A stretch of 64,000 nucleotides of DNA from Oasisia sp. SBJ-2009 (GCA_964017155.1 OZ024854.1:53601441-53665440); one strand, 5' to 3'. Shown: positions 27,679-42,684, numbered from the stretch's first letter. The notes: generated by a model from the sequence alone, not told the origin. A program made the numbers and translations.

Positions 27679-30600
27679 TGTGTATGAGTGTGTGTGTGTG
27701 GCACCACTCTACCCACCGGCACCACTCTACCCATTGGCACCACTCTACCCATTGGCACCACTCTTCCCACTGGCACCGCTCTACCCACTGGCACCGCTCT
27801 ATCCACTGGCACCGCTCTATGCACCGGCACTGCTCTACCCACCGGCACCGCTCTACCCACTGGCACCGCACTACCCACTGGCACCGCTCTACCCACTGAC
27901 ACCGCTCTACCCACTGGCACCGCTCTACCCACTGGCACCGCTCTACCCACCGGCACCGCTCTACCCACTGGCACCACTCTACCCACGGGCACCGCTCTGC
28001 CCACTGGCACCACTCTACCCACTGGCACCACTCTACCCACTGGCACCGCTCTACCCACTGGCACCGCTCTGCCCACCTGCACCGCACTACCCACTGGCAC
28101 TGCACTACCCACTGGCACCATTCAACCCACTGGCACCGCACTACCCACTGGCACCGTTCAACCCACTGGCACCGCTCTACCCACCAGCACCGTACTACCC
28201 ACTGGCACCGCTCTGCCCACCGGCACCACACTACCCACTGGCACCGCACTGCCCACCGGCACCGCACTACCCACTGGCACCGCTCTGCCCACCGGCACTG
28301 CACTGCCCACCGGCACCGCACTACCCACTGGCACCGCACTACCCACTGGCACCGCTCTGCCCACCGGCACCGTACTACCCACTGGCACCGCACTACCCAC
28401 CGGCACCACTCTACCCACCGACACCACTCTCTACCCACCGGCACTGCTCCACCCAGCGGCACCGCTCTACCCACCAGCACCACTCTACCCACCGGCACAA
28501 CTCTACCCACCGGCACCGCTTGGTGTAGGAATAAGACGTAACATACCCGCCGCACTATTTCCAAGTGTTCTGCTCTCAGATAGTTGAATTCGTCTCCGAG
28601 CCGATTGGCTCTGCTGTAGTGCGCCTGGGCGATGCCTTCAAGGTCTGCAATCTCAGCAGCCAACTTCTCTCTAATCTGACGAACCTCCTGGTGAGTAAAC
28701 AATGAATTACAAAGGTGGACCATTCAGCAGTGATTATTATAAAGTAATCTAATAATTGCCTAGCGCTTAAAAGACCCGCAGTTAAATTGGTTCACGGTGT
28801 CACAAGACAGCACTGTAAAAGGAATTATTTTTCATTCCATTCTTTATTAAACGAAACATAACTTAAAACATTGTATATTCTCACCTGTAAATCTTGCGCG
28901 TTTGTTTATATTTAAATACTAAAGGAGAATTTGTGTGAGCCGTCTCAGATATCATTTTGTAAGTTGCTCATTAGTTTTCTACAGTTGACCAGCTACACGA
29001 CAAATTCAGACAGCTTCTAATAATCATTTATTATATGAAAAAGCTGGGTACAAACTTGTCTCTATACTACACTATCTACAAACGTGTTTAGAAGACATGT
29101 CTCAGTGTCAGTCTCACCTGGTCTCTATACTACACTATCTACAAACGTGTTTAGAAGACATGTCTCAGTGTCAGTCTCACCTGGTCTCTATACTACACTA
29201 TCTACAAACGTGTTTAGAAGACATGTCTCAGTGTCAGTCTCACCTGGTCTCTATACTACACTATCTACAAACGTGTTTAGAAGACATGTCTCAGTCTCAC
29301 CTGGTCTCTATACTACACTATCTACAAACGTGTTTAGAAGACATGTCTCAGTCTCACCTGGTCTCTATACTACACTATCTACAAACGTGTTTAGAAGACA
29401 TGTCTCAGTCTCACCTGGTCTCTATACTACACTATCTACAAACGTGTTTAGAAGACATGTCTCAGTCTCACCTGGTCTCTATACTACACTATCTACAAAC
29501 GTGTTTAGAAGACATGTCTCAGTCTCACCTGGTCTCTATACTACACTATCTACAAACGTGTTTAGAAGACATGTCTCAGTCTCAGTCTCACCTGGTCTCT
29601 ATACTACACTATCTACAAACGTGTTTAGAAGACATGTCTCAGTGTCAGTCTCACCTGGTCTCTATACTACACTATCTACAAACGTGTTTAGAAGACATGT
29701 CTCAGTGTCAGTCTCACCTGGTCTCTATACTACACTATCTACAAACGTGTTTAGAAGACATGTCTCAGTCTCACCTGGTCTCTATACTACACTATCTACA
29801 AACGTGTTTAGAAGACATGTCTCAGTCTCAGTCTCACCTGGTCTCTATACTACACTATCTACAAACATGTTTAGAAGACATGTCTCAGTCTCAGTCTCAC
29901 CTGGTCTCTATACTACACTATCTACAAACATGTTTAGAAGACATGTCTCAGTCTCAGTCTCACCTGGTCTCTATACTACACTATCTACAAACGTGTTTAG
30001 AAGACATGTCTCAGTGTCAGTCTCACCTGGTCTCTATACTACACTATCTACAAACGTGTTTAGAAGACATGTCTCAGTGTCAGTCTCACCTGGTCTCTAT
30101 ACTACACTATCTACAAACGTGTTTAGAAGACATGTCTCAGTCTCACCTGGTCTCTATACTACACTATCTACAAACGTGTTTAGAAGACATGTCTCAGTCT
30201 CAGTCTCAGTCTCAGTCGCACCTGGTCTCTATACTACACTATCTACAAATGTGTTTAGAAGACATGTCTCAGTCTCACCTGGTCTCTATACTACACTATC
30301 TACAAACGTGTTTAGAAGACATGGCTCTGTCTCAGTGTCAGTCTCACCTGGTCTCTGTCCTCCAGGTTGTGTCTGAGACTTGTCACTTCACCCTCCAGTT
30401 GCTGTATCCTCAGAGCCCTGTCAGACGACTCCTGGACACACAACATTACGTGTTACACAGACAGCAGGGACAGACTGGCAGGACCAGTGTGACACCGACA
30501 CCATGAGTATCATGACGTCATGATGCCATGAGTATCATGGTGTCATGTGACACTGATGTCATGAGTATCATGGCGTCATGTGACATTGATGTCATGAGTA

Positions 30601-32171
30601 CCATGGCATCATGATGCCATGAGTATCAATGCGTCATGTGACACTGATGCCATGAGTATCAGGGCGTCATGTGACACTGATTACATGAGTATCATGGTGT
30701 CATGTGACACTGATGACATGAGTATCATGGCATCATGTGACATTGATGCCATGGCGTCAGGTAACACTAATGTCATGAATATCATAGTGTCATGTGACAC
30801 TGACACCATGAGTATCATGGCGTTATGTGACACCAACCTCATGAGTATCATGGCATCACGCACAGTGTTTCTTAACCCATGGTAAATTCTGTGTTGGCAA
30901 ATGTAGTTTTCTTAATAAATTAAAATTACTTTGGCACATGCTGTGTGAAGCTGATTTATCAAAATGTTGTGTTTCACATCCTTGTTTCAAAAGTAAGTTA
31001 ATTTCTTACAAAACAACCAAATGTTGGATCCTTGAACAATTTGTTCCACAAATAAAATGTAATTTAAGATATTCCTGTCAAACAAAATATACACCCAAAA
31101 TTGTCCTCAGTGTTGCTTTTTATTTTAGTAAAATTGTATTCTTGAGTTGTATAGTTGCCCATAATAAGTGTATATCACATTGTAGCTAAGTCTAGGACAT
31201 ATTCGCATTAGTACGCTTTCCTAATGCATTAGAAACAGCTTCCATGTTACATTGTGAAATAAAGTTACTCTGACTCTTACTGTCAGCTTTCAGCTGAATG
31301 TGTATTTGGTTACTAAGCAGTCAACGTTTTGTTACCATGGAGACCTAAACAAATGTATTTGGTTACCAAGCAGTCAACGCATGGAGACCTGAACTAATGT
31401 CTATGGTTACTAAGCAGTCAACATTTCGTTACCATGGAGACCTGAACTAATGTATGTGGTTACTAAGCAGCCAATGTTTCATTATCATGGAAACCTGTGT
31501 TCGTAAACTGGTGAGTTCCTCGCATGACCTTGACAAGGCTGTCATTAATTCATCCTTCTCAGCATCCCTCTTGGCAATCTCTCGCGCTGAGAACACAACA
31601 GACAAACACGTCTTTACAAGACTGTCAGTAAATAACCCAAAGTGACGATAAATGGATGAACAACCAGTCAATCTCATTGCCCCTCCCCCCGCACTTCCCT
31701 CCCATTAACAATTACATGGTCTAGTGACTGGAGTCTAACTGAAAAAAGAGGAAACACCTCGATATCATAAACGCAGAATGTCTGATATTCATAAATAATA
31801 AATTTTAGATATGCACCTAACCGAGAGTTGATTATGAATTTAAATGTAATCACATTAAACTGTTGTATAAAGTTAATGGCTTAAATTAAATTAATTGCAT
31901 TACTGAAGTTAATAAATAAACAAGTGAATTGAATTGAACCCGCGCCTTGTGTTAACCCACCAAGATTCTGGACTTTCTCGTCGAGTCCAACAAAGTTCTC
32001 CTGAGTCTTCTGTTGTCTCTCAGCCTCCATCTGAAACACACCAGTGATGCACAGGTCATGTGACATGTGGTAACACTCCACACAGTGTTACTATATTGAA
32101 ATAATAGCCCCAATAAAAGCAAGCAAATAGAGCAAAATCACATATACATTATAGAATACATAATTATCATG

Positions 32172-32240
<69 letters not shown>

Positions 32241-32664
32241 GGTGTGTGTGCGTGTATGTGTGTATGTGTGCATGAGTGTGTGCCTGTGTATGCATGCATG
32301 CATGCACACATGTGTGTATGTGCATGGCATCAATTACGTAAACTACCCACTGCAGTGATAACACGTGTTTGCAGGCTCTAATCACCACCTGCCTTTGTAC
32401 AAGCATGGGATATGAGTGAGTGGTTTCCCTAGCCACCAGGGGGACACACAGAGAGGAGTGGGGATCAGTGTCCACGCCACTAGACAGACAGGAGCCAGGG
32501 CCAGGAGAAGACAGACAGGTTCAAAGTTCACTCTTGGCACTTCAACAAGTAATTAGAATTGCACAATCTAATTTAAAACCTCGTCATGAGTGAATCTTTC
32601 CAACTGATTCATCAGACTGGACAGGTCAGTGAGGACACTTGAGGAACATCTGCACACACACACA

Positions 32665-32716
<52 letters not shown>

Positions 32717-32877
32717 CGAACGAGCGCGCACGCACGCACTCACTCACTCACTCACTCACTCACTCACTCACTCACACACTCACTCACTCACTCACTCACT
32801 CACTCACTCACACACACACACACACACACTCACTCACTCTCACTCACTCACTCACTCACTCACTCACACACACCCAC

Positions 32878-32922
<45 letters not shown>

Positions 32923-32997
32923 TCACTCACTCACTCACTCACTCACTCACTCACTCACTCACACACACACACACTCACTCACTCACTCACTCACTCA

Positions 32998-33035
<38 letters not shown>

Positions 33036-36000
33036 AGTTGAGATTTACTTTATGACCTGAAAAAAACTAAAAACAGACAAGTGGCACCTATTTTCAAGCC
33101 ACGACTGACACCTTTTTTGCTCTTTACTTCATTCTTTTACCCGTCGACCACCAGTCCACCCATATTTCTACCCGTCCACAACAGGTTTTACCCATCCAAA
33201 TGACGGGTGGACGGGTCTCTGCATAAAGCTATGATATCAGCGTGTGTTGGTAGCACAAGGAATATGTGTGTATTAAAATCCAACGAATGTGGATGAATAA
33301 AGCGATTAACAACATATAAGCTGAACAGAAACAAGTACACATGAAGTTAATTCAATGTGTATTTAAATATAATAATTTGGTAAACAATGTTGATGTGTTA
33401 TAAAGAAAGTGTACATCTAAATGTGTCAACTAAGACGTACTGAAGTATGCTGCAGCTTGTGAAGACAGAAACAGGTTGTGAAAGACGGCATTCAAGGTGC
33501 ATTCAAGGCAGGAGGGATCATCGCCACAGATCATTTTCAAAACATAAATTCTATGTTTGTTGACAACGGAATCACAAGACCAGTTTCAAAGCAGTGCTAA
33601 AATCATTGAACAAAGTGAACAAACTTTGTTGTTAGGCCAAATAGCTTGCGTGTTGATATTTTTATGCTGTTATATATATAGAGCCACTCCACTTTTACCA
33701 TTGTTCGCCAATACATGACTGTACCCAGTTAAAAATAGGTGTTTGTCCAATTGTTTCACCAAAGTCAAATGACTTAGTTGATCAAATTACCCAGCTCACC
33801 ATTAATCTGAAATGCAATAGGTTTAAAGATGAAATTTAAGAAGGATCTTTAATTATGGCATGTATCCATGCTCTTATGTGCTTCCTTGTTACACTCGATG
33901 AAAACAAACACAAATATCTGCTTTGAAAATGATTAATGATTGGAGACAATGTGAATTACTATCGCCACTAGGGGGTGCCAAAGATTGTGGTAAATGACAC
34001 CGCAGGCATGCACAGGATTAGTACGGACAAGCTACCTTCGCACGTTCAACATTGTCAGTAGCATAACGCAATTCACACTCTTTCGCAGCAAGTTCTCTGG
34101 ATACTTGACAAAAGCTGGAGTTAACTGTCGTTAACATCTGAAAGAAAATTAATGACTGAATCAACATCATTATCTAAACCAACCACATGACCTAGCAACC
34201 AGATCCATGAAAAAAGGGCACCAGAAACGTGCAGCTATGAGACATTCTGCTGTATATTTTGCCAACAATTTTGGCATTATAAAAACATATATTTTACAGA
34301 AATATCTGTACGATAGTTTCAAATGTTTATCATGCAAGACTAATTTTTTTTTGTAATGACACAAAATAAGTGTTGTAACAAAAAGTTAATGTTAGGAATC
34401 AGAAATGAAGTATTCCCAGAAAAAAGTTTGTATTAGTTATGAGTGACATTAGTACTAAATGTATAGTATGCATTAGTAGTTAAACATATATTAGTGATTA
34501 GACATAATAATTGTTATTAGTAACAAATATTAGTGATGAAACAAATTGATAAAAACGTGCAGGTTTGTTTTTTGTATGGTCAGACAACTTCTTTTCCTCC
34601 TTACATCTGGTAAGTAGCTAAAGGCCAATAGTTTGCCAACATTTCGCCTTCAACCCATTTTTTTAATTTTTTTTAATAGTCATCAACACCAGCACAGAAA
34701 CGTATGCATAATTGTATTGTGTTTTAATGCAAAAAATCCACTTTTGACAGTCAATTAAATTATTTTCTGGTAGAACAATTAATTAAGCTAATGAAAATGA
34801 ACTGACGAGACATTGCTAAGATAGATTTAGTAACATTGTTAGAGTTGAGACGAACACAGCTTAATTGGTGCAAAGACGAATTAGTTGCTGTCAATATCTT
34901 ATGATGTGTCAAGAGCATCTCATTGCTGGAGTCGACTTACCTGCTCCAGTAGCTCCACTTGGCTCTCAGCTGCCTGTAGACTAGAGTGGAGCTCCTCCAG
35001 CTCACCAGTGTGCTCTGAAATGTTTTGCCACAAAAACTCACGAGTCTGTTTGGAAATATTCGGGCTGAAATATGTTACAAACTGTCAAAGTGACATGTCT
35101 ATAATAACAATCACATCTGTAGCAAAATATATAAAATAATACACTGTATGTATATTATGCACCAATTTGCAGATTACAATATAAAAATAATACAGTGCAT
35201 AGCTACTAATATTCAATAATAATGATGGATCTCACTTAATTATTTTTACAATATCAGTGACAATATATGTCACCTACACTTAGTTTTAGTGACAATATCT
35301 CACATGCACTTTGTTTTACACTATCAGTGAAGATATCTCACCTCCAATTTGTTTTACAATATCAGTGAAGATATCTCATCTCCAAGTGTTTCACGATATC
35401 AGTGAAGATATCTCACATACATTTAGTTTTACAATATCAGTGAAGGTATCTCACATACATTTAGTTATACAATATCAGTGAAGGTATCTCACATACATTT
35501 AGTTATGCAATATCAGTGAAGGTATCTCACATACATTTAGTTTTACAATATCAGTGAAGATATCTCACATACATTTAGTTTTACGATATCGGAGAATATA
35601 TATCACATACATTTAGTTTCACAATATCAGTGAAGATATCTCACATACATTTAGTTTTACAATATCAGTGAAGGTATCTCACAAAATAATTATTGTTTTT
35701 TATATAGCGCTAATTCCCGCAAGGCGGATCGATGCGCTGCACAAGAGATATACTAAATGCATATTAATAAATAGTAATATAAATTATATAAATTAATATA
35801 AATCATATTACTTTTTGGTTTTAAGATGCACTAGTAAACCTTTGTATGTAAATTATATAAATAAATTAAAAATAAATTATACACTGTTTTTGAGATGTAT
35901 AGTACTAAAACTTGGTATGTAAATTATATAAATTAATCTGAAATTAAAACCTTTACTAAAACTCTATATGTAAATTTATATATATAGATTTAGATATATA

Positions 36001-36049
36001 GATTTAGATATATAGGTTTAGATATATATATATATATATATATATATAG

Positions 36050-36103
<54 letters not shown>

Positions 36104-39100
36104 TAATCTAAAACATAAACACTGATTAAAACGTGTATGACATTAAAAATAAATTCTTAAGCAATGCACATACATTTAGTGTTACAATATCAGTGAAGGT
36201 GTCTCACCATGTACACTGGCCCTGAGTGTGGTCAGGTCCCTATCCACAGCCCCCTTCCTGTCCCTCCCCTCATCCAGGGCAGCCTCAATCTGCCGCAGCT
36301 CTCCGTCCAGACGCTCCAGCTTTAACCTTCTGCTTTTCACTCTCTCCTCAATCTGCTGCTCCGTTCTGCAACCACAGAAGAAAAGGGTTAAGAGATGTGG
36401 TTAAAATTGATCAGTATGTTCAAGTTGACTGAATCATCTCAATTTGAAGTTTCACAGTAAGTGTTAATATGACTGAGATCAGCCTCGCATGCCGGGGAGA
36501 TCACCCTCGCATGCCGGGGAGATCAGCCTCGCATGCCGGGGAGATCACCCTTGCCAGCCGGGGAGATCAGCCTCGCATGCCGGGGAGATCACCCTCGCAT
36601 GCCAGGGAGATCAGCTTCGCATGCCGGGGAGATCACCCTCGCATGCCAGGGAGATCAGCTTCGCATGCCGGGGAGATCACCTTCGCATGTTGGGGAGATC
36701 ACCCTTGCATGTTGGGGAGATCACACTCGCATACCAGGGAGATCACCTTCGCATGCCAGGGAGATCACCCTTGCATGCCGGGGAGATCAGCCTCGCATGC
36801 CGGGGAGATCAGCCTCGCATGCCGGGGAGATCAGCCTCGCATGCCGGGGAGATCAGCCTCGCATGCCAGGGAGATCAGCCTCACATGCCGGGGAGATCAC
36901 CCTCGCATGCCAGGGAGATCAGCTTCGCATCCCGGGGATATCAGCCTTGCATGCCAGGGAGATCAGCCTCTCATGCCAGGGAGATCAACCTCACATGCCG
37001 AGGAGCTCACCCTCGCATGATGTGGAGATCACCCTCGCATACCAGGGAGATCACCTTCGCATGCCAGGGAGATCACCCTCGTATGCCGGGGAGATCACCC
37101 TCGCATATTGGGGAGATCACCCTCGCATGTCGGGGAAATCACCCTCGCATGCCGGGGAGATCACCCTCGCATGCCGGGGAGATCACCCTCGCATGTCGGT
37201 GAGATCACCCTCGCATGCCGGGGAGATCACCCTCGCATGCCGGGGAGATCACCCTCGCATGTCGGTGAGATCACCCTCGCATGCCGGGGAGATCACCCTC
37301 GCATGTCGGGGAGATCACCCTCGCATGCCGGGGAGATCACCCTCGCATGCCGGGGAGATCACCCTCGCATGCCGGGGAGATCACCCTCGCATGCCGGGGA
37401 GATCACCCTCGCATGCCGGGGAGATCACCCTCGCATGCCGGGGAGATCACCATCGCATGCCAGGGAGATCACCTTCGTCTCACCTTACTCGACTAAGAAC
37501 AGCGAGTTATTTTTGTGCGTTGGCTTTCCCTTCCGCCCGACTGCCACTGGCCTACATCTGTTAGTTTGTCATGACAATTGAGTCAAACAAATTATTTATT
37601 GACCACAATTAAATTCAAGACTTTTCAAGACTACTTAATAAAATTCAACGATTTCAAGGCCTTGAATTTGGTCCAATCAAATTCAAGCCTTTTTAAGACT
37701 TTCAAGGCCCCGTACGGGCCCTGCTGAAGTCACAAGACATCACCTTTTCAGTTGGTGGACCTGACTGTGCAGACCTCGGTGGTTCTCATCCAGCTGAACC
37801 TTCTCTCGCTTCAGTTTCGCAACAGCTGTCTCAGCTGTCGTCCTCTCGGCTTCAAGCTCCACCAACTTGGCTCTAGCCTGCTCCACTTGTCGCTTCAGAT
37901 GCTTCAGTTCTGTCGTCAACTCCTGGATGTCGCTCGTGTCACCCTGCAGCTCGCTGTCATCCTGTCGTGAAACACAACAACGTTTGGTCTGTATGTGATT
38001 GTTTTCCTCGTGTGTTCTCAGTGAAAAGCTCCAATTACTGCTCCACTTACTGTTCCACTTACTACTCCACTTACTGCTCCACTTACTGCTCCACTTACTG
38101 CTCCACTTACTGCTCCACTTACTGCTCCAATTACTGTTCCACTTACTGCTCCACTTACTGATTCAATTACTGCTCCACTTACTGTTCCACTTACTGCTCC
38201 ACTTACTGCTCCACTTACTGCTCCACTTACTGCTCCACTTACTGCTCCACTTACTGATCCAATTACTGCTCCACTTACTGCTCCAGTTACTGCTCCACTT
38301 ACTGATCCACTTACTGCTCCACTTACTGCTCCACTTACTGATCCAATTACTGCTCCACTTACTGCTCCAGTTACTGCTCCACTTACTTCTCCAGTTACTG
38401 CTCCACTTACTGCTCCAATTACTGCTCCAATTACTGCTCCACTTACTGCTCCACTTATTTCTCCAGTTACTGCTCCACTTACTCCTCCACAAGAGCAATA
38501 TTTAAAAATGAATCTCTCTATTTCTCGTCTACTCGTTAAATATTTTTAATATAAGAATAAAAAAATGTATAATACATAGCCTGCAGAAATATATTTAGTT
38601 AACCTGAGAAAGCACTCTCAGTTTTAATATTCCGACCATACAAAGTTCACGCTGTAAACCAAATTTTAAACATGGTTTATTGCAGAATAAACGCATGTAT
38701 GGATGCAGAGCCATGCACACAGGACTACCTACACATGTATAACATAATTCTGTAGACTATTTTAATGTAAAACAAATTAAACAATGCAGTACCAACTCAC
38801 AAACTTTACGTACATTTATTAACAACATTTTGACATTACTTCTAACACTAACATTAGTCATGGTAAAAACCAATTCAAACATTAGAGGTTACCATAAAAA
38901 GTGCAAATGCGTCTTCTTGCACTGCACCATGGGATTGTTCTAGACATCAGTACCATGCTTGATAAGCATGTTCACTTCAATGTTACTTTCTATTAATGCT
39001 TTCAACCAAACATTGATATAAAATGCATCAAACTTAGCATAAATGACTGGTCAGTGATATATATAGATGACCACTCACCCAGCTAAGATCCTGCTCTTTC

Positions 39101-42100
39101 AGTTTCCTTTTTGTCTTCAAATCGGTCAGTTTGTCTTCGACCACCTGAAGAACACAGAAGGAGATATCAACACAACAGTGGTGAGCGGTGGTTGCGTGGT
39201 AGAGCGCCGGACTGTCAATCGAGGGGACGGTGGTTCAATCCCACCTACCGCCGTTTAAAAACTTAGGCAATTTTGTTCACCCCACATTTGCCTGTGTCTT
39301 TCGGAAGAGACACTAAAAGTCGGTGGTCCCTTCTAACTAGTGTCTATGCCAGGGGAAGTAAAAGATCCCACACAGGGGGTAAATAAATGTGTAACCTGTA
39401 GTGGATTCACTAATTCTAGAGAAGGACAACTCAAAAAAACCAATGCCAATAATGGTCAGCAAGTTGACCGGTGGCCATTAATGGAGGAAGAAGAAGAAGA
39501 AGAAGAATATAAGATGTCTACACTTTTTATTATGTACTAATATTAAAAATTGAGATAAAATTATGAAATACCTCTAAGAAGATGTCATACCTTAATTTCG
39601 AGCCTGCGACTTGCTATTTCCTGCACAAGCTGCGTGTCAAGAGAGTCGAGTTGTCGCCGCCGTTTCTCCGTTGATTCCTGGAGCAACTGGAGCTCCGACT
39701 TGCTCCGCCGCAGCTCTCTGTGGAGCTGCTCCAGTTCCTCCTGACTTTTAGTTATTGCGCAGGTGAAAAGCAAAGGTAGGTTCTTATATAGTGTGGTAAC
39801 CAGTTTGTAATACTGCTTTGTGCTTTCCTGACAGAACATTCATCTGCACAGTCTTGGTCTTCCTAAGTATTCAGCAATGCTAAAATTAGTGCAAAAAGAT
39901 TGACCATTCACAATTGCCAATGTCTATAGCCAGGTATTCTTTCATACAACTAAGTGAATTCAGGCAATGTGGATTACACAAAATTGTACAAGAGCAGTAG
40001 AATGATTATCTGATATTCTAGCCCCCATGTGCCCTAATATGACAGGATAACCTATCATCTAATGATTCTTTTAACAATTGTTATAAAGATGATTTTTTTT
40101 TAACCGGACATGCTGAAATTATTAACATATCAATGAATCCAACTTGAGGCCAACCTAATTGACAACAGTATTATCCATGGTCACATTTGATCTTATTTGG
40201 TATGTCATGTGACACAAGTACTCCTACCTGCTGAGTTAATAAGGTCAGCTCAAGTCATTTCGTTGACAAGATGTCGTCACTCTCCTGTGCTAGAGATAGT
40301 TTCTCTCTGCGCTCATTCTCTGCTCGGGAAATTGATGCTTCGATCCATATCCGACAATCTGCAACAAGATCAGCTAGATTCCCACTGGGCTTGGCTAAAG
40401 GGTCGTCTGCCCAGAATTGGCCAAACAGTAATTTGTAACGGGAAGTCTACTGTCTAGAACGTGGGAAAGTTAAACATCAAAGGCTATTGCGGCTAAATCT
40501 GTTCACCTCAGCAATATTGGCAATTTGTTTTGAAACTTGAGGTTTTGTTTAACATTTGAACATGATGCAGGTGGAATCTTTCGAATTGCGAGCATTGTTC
40601 CAGCTTAATAAAGCAACCAATCACGAACTAGTAGGCAGTAAATCTTCAACATGCATGTCGTAGTCATAAGAATGTAATACAAAATGACAAACATAAAACC
40701 TGGGCGCTGGTACCCTTGCTATAAGCAACAAACATCTACATATTGATATTAAAGGTATATGTTTATATGACATTTACTGGTCTGATTAGATTGTTAATTA
40801 AATAGATGTTAACCTCTTTATTAAGACTAAGCGTCTCATTTGAATTGTGTGAGATTTCTTTCTCTAAATGACCCTGTGTCCAATATCAGATGGCCAGAAT
40901 ACAGGATTGATGTCAGCTTTGTTGACATACCTGTCACCTGTATGACTTGGTGACAATCGTCTAAGCTTACAGTGACATCAGTCTTAGTCTAATCCACCCA
41001 CCTTTGTGTGGCTAATCTCAGTTTCACGTCTGCTTGTTGGAACTCATCATCTTTTTGTGCTATCACCTGCAAGCATGAGAGGTGAACTGAGACATGTAGA
41101 CAGTGCTTAGCATGCACAAGAAATGTACTGATAAGTGTACAATATCTTTTATGACTACTCCTTAAAACTTGTTAATTTTATTCAAAAGAGCTTTTTACTC
41201 ATGAACAATGACGTACATTTTAAGTTTTTAGGATTTACTTATTTATTTATTATTCTGAGCTGCTTTTAGTACTTTTACATTCATAATATGTATTATTATT
41301 ATAAGTAATTTTGTAATTATTATAAGTATGTGTATTTTTATGATAATTTATTTAGATATTTGATGCTATATTTTTATGATTTTTTACTTTTAGTTTCTTT
41401 CTATGATTTGTTGTAACAGCGCCTTCGAACAAGGTAACTTGGATTTATGGTGCTATATAAATGGTTTTATTATTATAAATTTTACTGGAAAGTAATGTAA
41501 TTGTGTTGTGATGAATTTTGTTAATCTAAATTTTTTGACCTCTACGTTTTTGGATTAGCAAGTGTTTCAGCTATAGCTCTCATGCATATACATGTAGCAG
41601 GATGTACTAATGTTTGGAAATTTTATTCCTTCAAAAGACGTTTGCGTGCCATGTTTTCTGGATTACTGGGATATGACTTATTGAGGTCAGGATTAGCTTG
41701 TTGTTATGACCACTTCACTTCTGAGTCATCAATCACAACATTGCACGCAGCAAACAATGGCAGACCTCAACAGTGACGCCACCTGTCGGGATGAATTATA
41801 ACTAAATGTGTCAATTGGAAAAAAATCTCTTTGTGAGTTTTTTCAAATGTATTATCAATCAGAAGCCAATAATTCAAGGAAGCGAGAGAACACAGATGAA
41901 GGCGAGTGAACCATGACACGAGGAGGTGATGCTATTACAATTCCAATATCAGCCTATTAATAAGAAGACAAAGACATTTACAGAAAAAGACATTTTTACA
42001 CACTAAGTTATTGTTTTATAATTATTTATCTTAGCTTATTTATTTATTTTTACTTACTTATTGCTCTTACATTAAATTAGATTACTAATTTGATCTTACC

Positions 42101-42636
42101 TTATGTATTTAATTAGTCTATATTTTAGATTTGGTCAACACGTCATAGTAATGTGTTTTTATTGATCTTAGTTTATTTACTTATTTATCTTAGCTCATTT
42201 ATTGTTATCTTACCTTATGTGTTTAGTTAATTTATATTTTAGATTTAGTGAACACATCATATTAATGTGAAGCGCTTTGATTGATATTTAGTTAGCTAAA
42301 AAGCACTATATAAAGCAACGGAATTATTATTATTATATTATTATTATTTACCGCCTCGATCTCGCTGAGCATTCTCTCGCTGTCCTTCCGTCTCATCGTG
42401 AGGTCGTTGTTCTGCCTCTGCATCAATCGCAGCTGGTCCTCAGCCCTCACGAGGTTCACCCCCGCCTCGTGGGCCCGTCTCTCCAGCTCCTCGCTGTCTG
42501 TGAGGGCAGACGCGAGGGACGCACGCGCCTCCTCAAACTGACGCAGGGTCTGCTTAGCCAGGACACAAACGGCTTATGGCTAAGGATGGGAGAGTGGTGG
42601 TTTGTTAGTATCCAGAGGCACATAATGCTATCCTCT

Positions 42637-42684
<48 letters not shown>

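Larger units (their letters stand above)
23850..31440. repeat. Segmental duplication block B, copy 2 (parental gene copy)
   Basis: This block contains the full set of CNTRL 3' exons. The right limit of similarity with copy 1 falls at about 31438, within the tandem repeat next to exon 31495-31586. Since the exons continue upstream without a break, this is the parental or functional copy. Confidence 0.85.
35230..36207. repeat. Junction-derived 38-bp minisatellite, CNTRL donor at 36208, split by an insertion
   Basis: On the minus strand each unit contains ATG/TGAGATATCTTCACTG, matching the true donor CATG/GTGAGACACCTTCACTG. About 12 units lie at 35230-35683. One unit remains beside the exon (36166-36207) after the SINE-like insertion at 35684-36165. 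Confidence 0.88.

Noticed and set aside
26311..28723. Open frames of 250-450 codons on both strands (DNSSDDNN, PLAPLYP and GRAVPV type repeats)
   Set aside because: They cover the 30-bp and 18-bp minisatellites, have no non-repetitive domain, and overlap real CNTRL exons in other frames.
29084..30506. Long plus-strand open frames (430 and 469 codons) with perfect 20-residue peptide repeats
   Set aside because: They are translations of the junction-derived minisatellite. The frames exist because most unit lengths are multiples of three. The exon lies on the other strand.
36469..37581. Three overlapping plus-strand open frames up to 343 codons
   Set aside because: They are produced by the 22-bp minisatellite; three frames open at once with the same peptide (GDHPRMPGRSPSHAGEIT-like) shows a repeat artefact.
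39186..39254. Functional tRNA gene
   Set aside because: It has recognisable A and B boxes but continues into a SINE body with a GAA tail; no clear complete cloverleaf or terminator.
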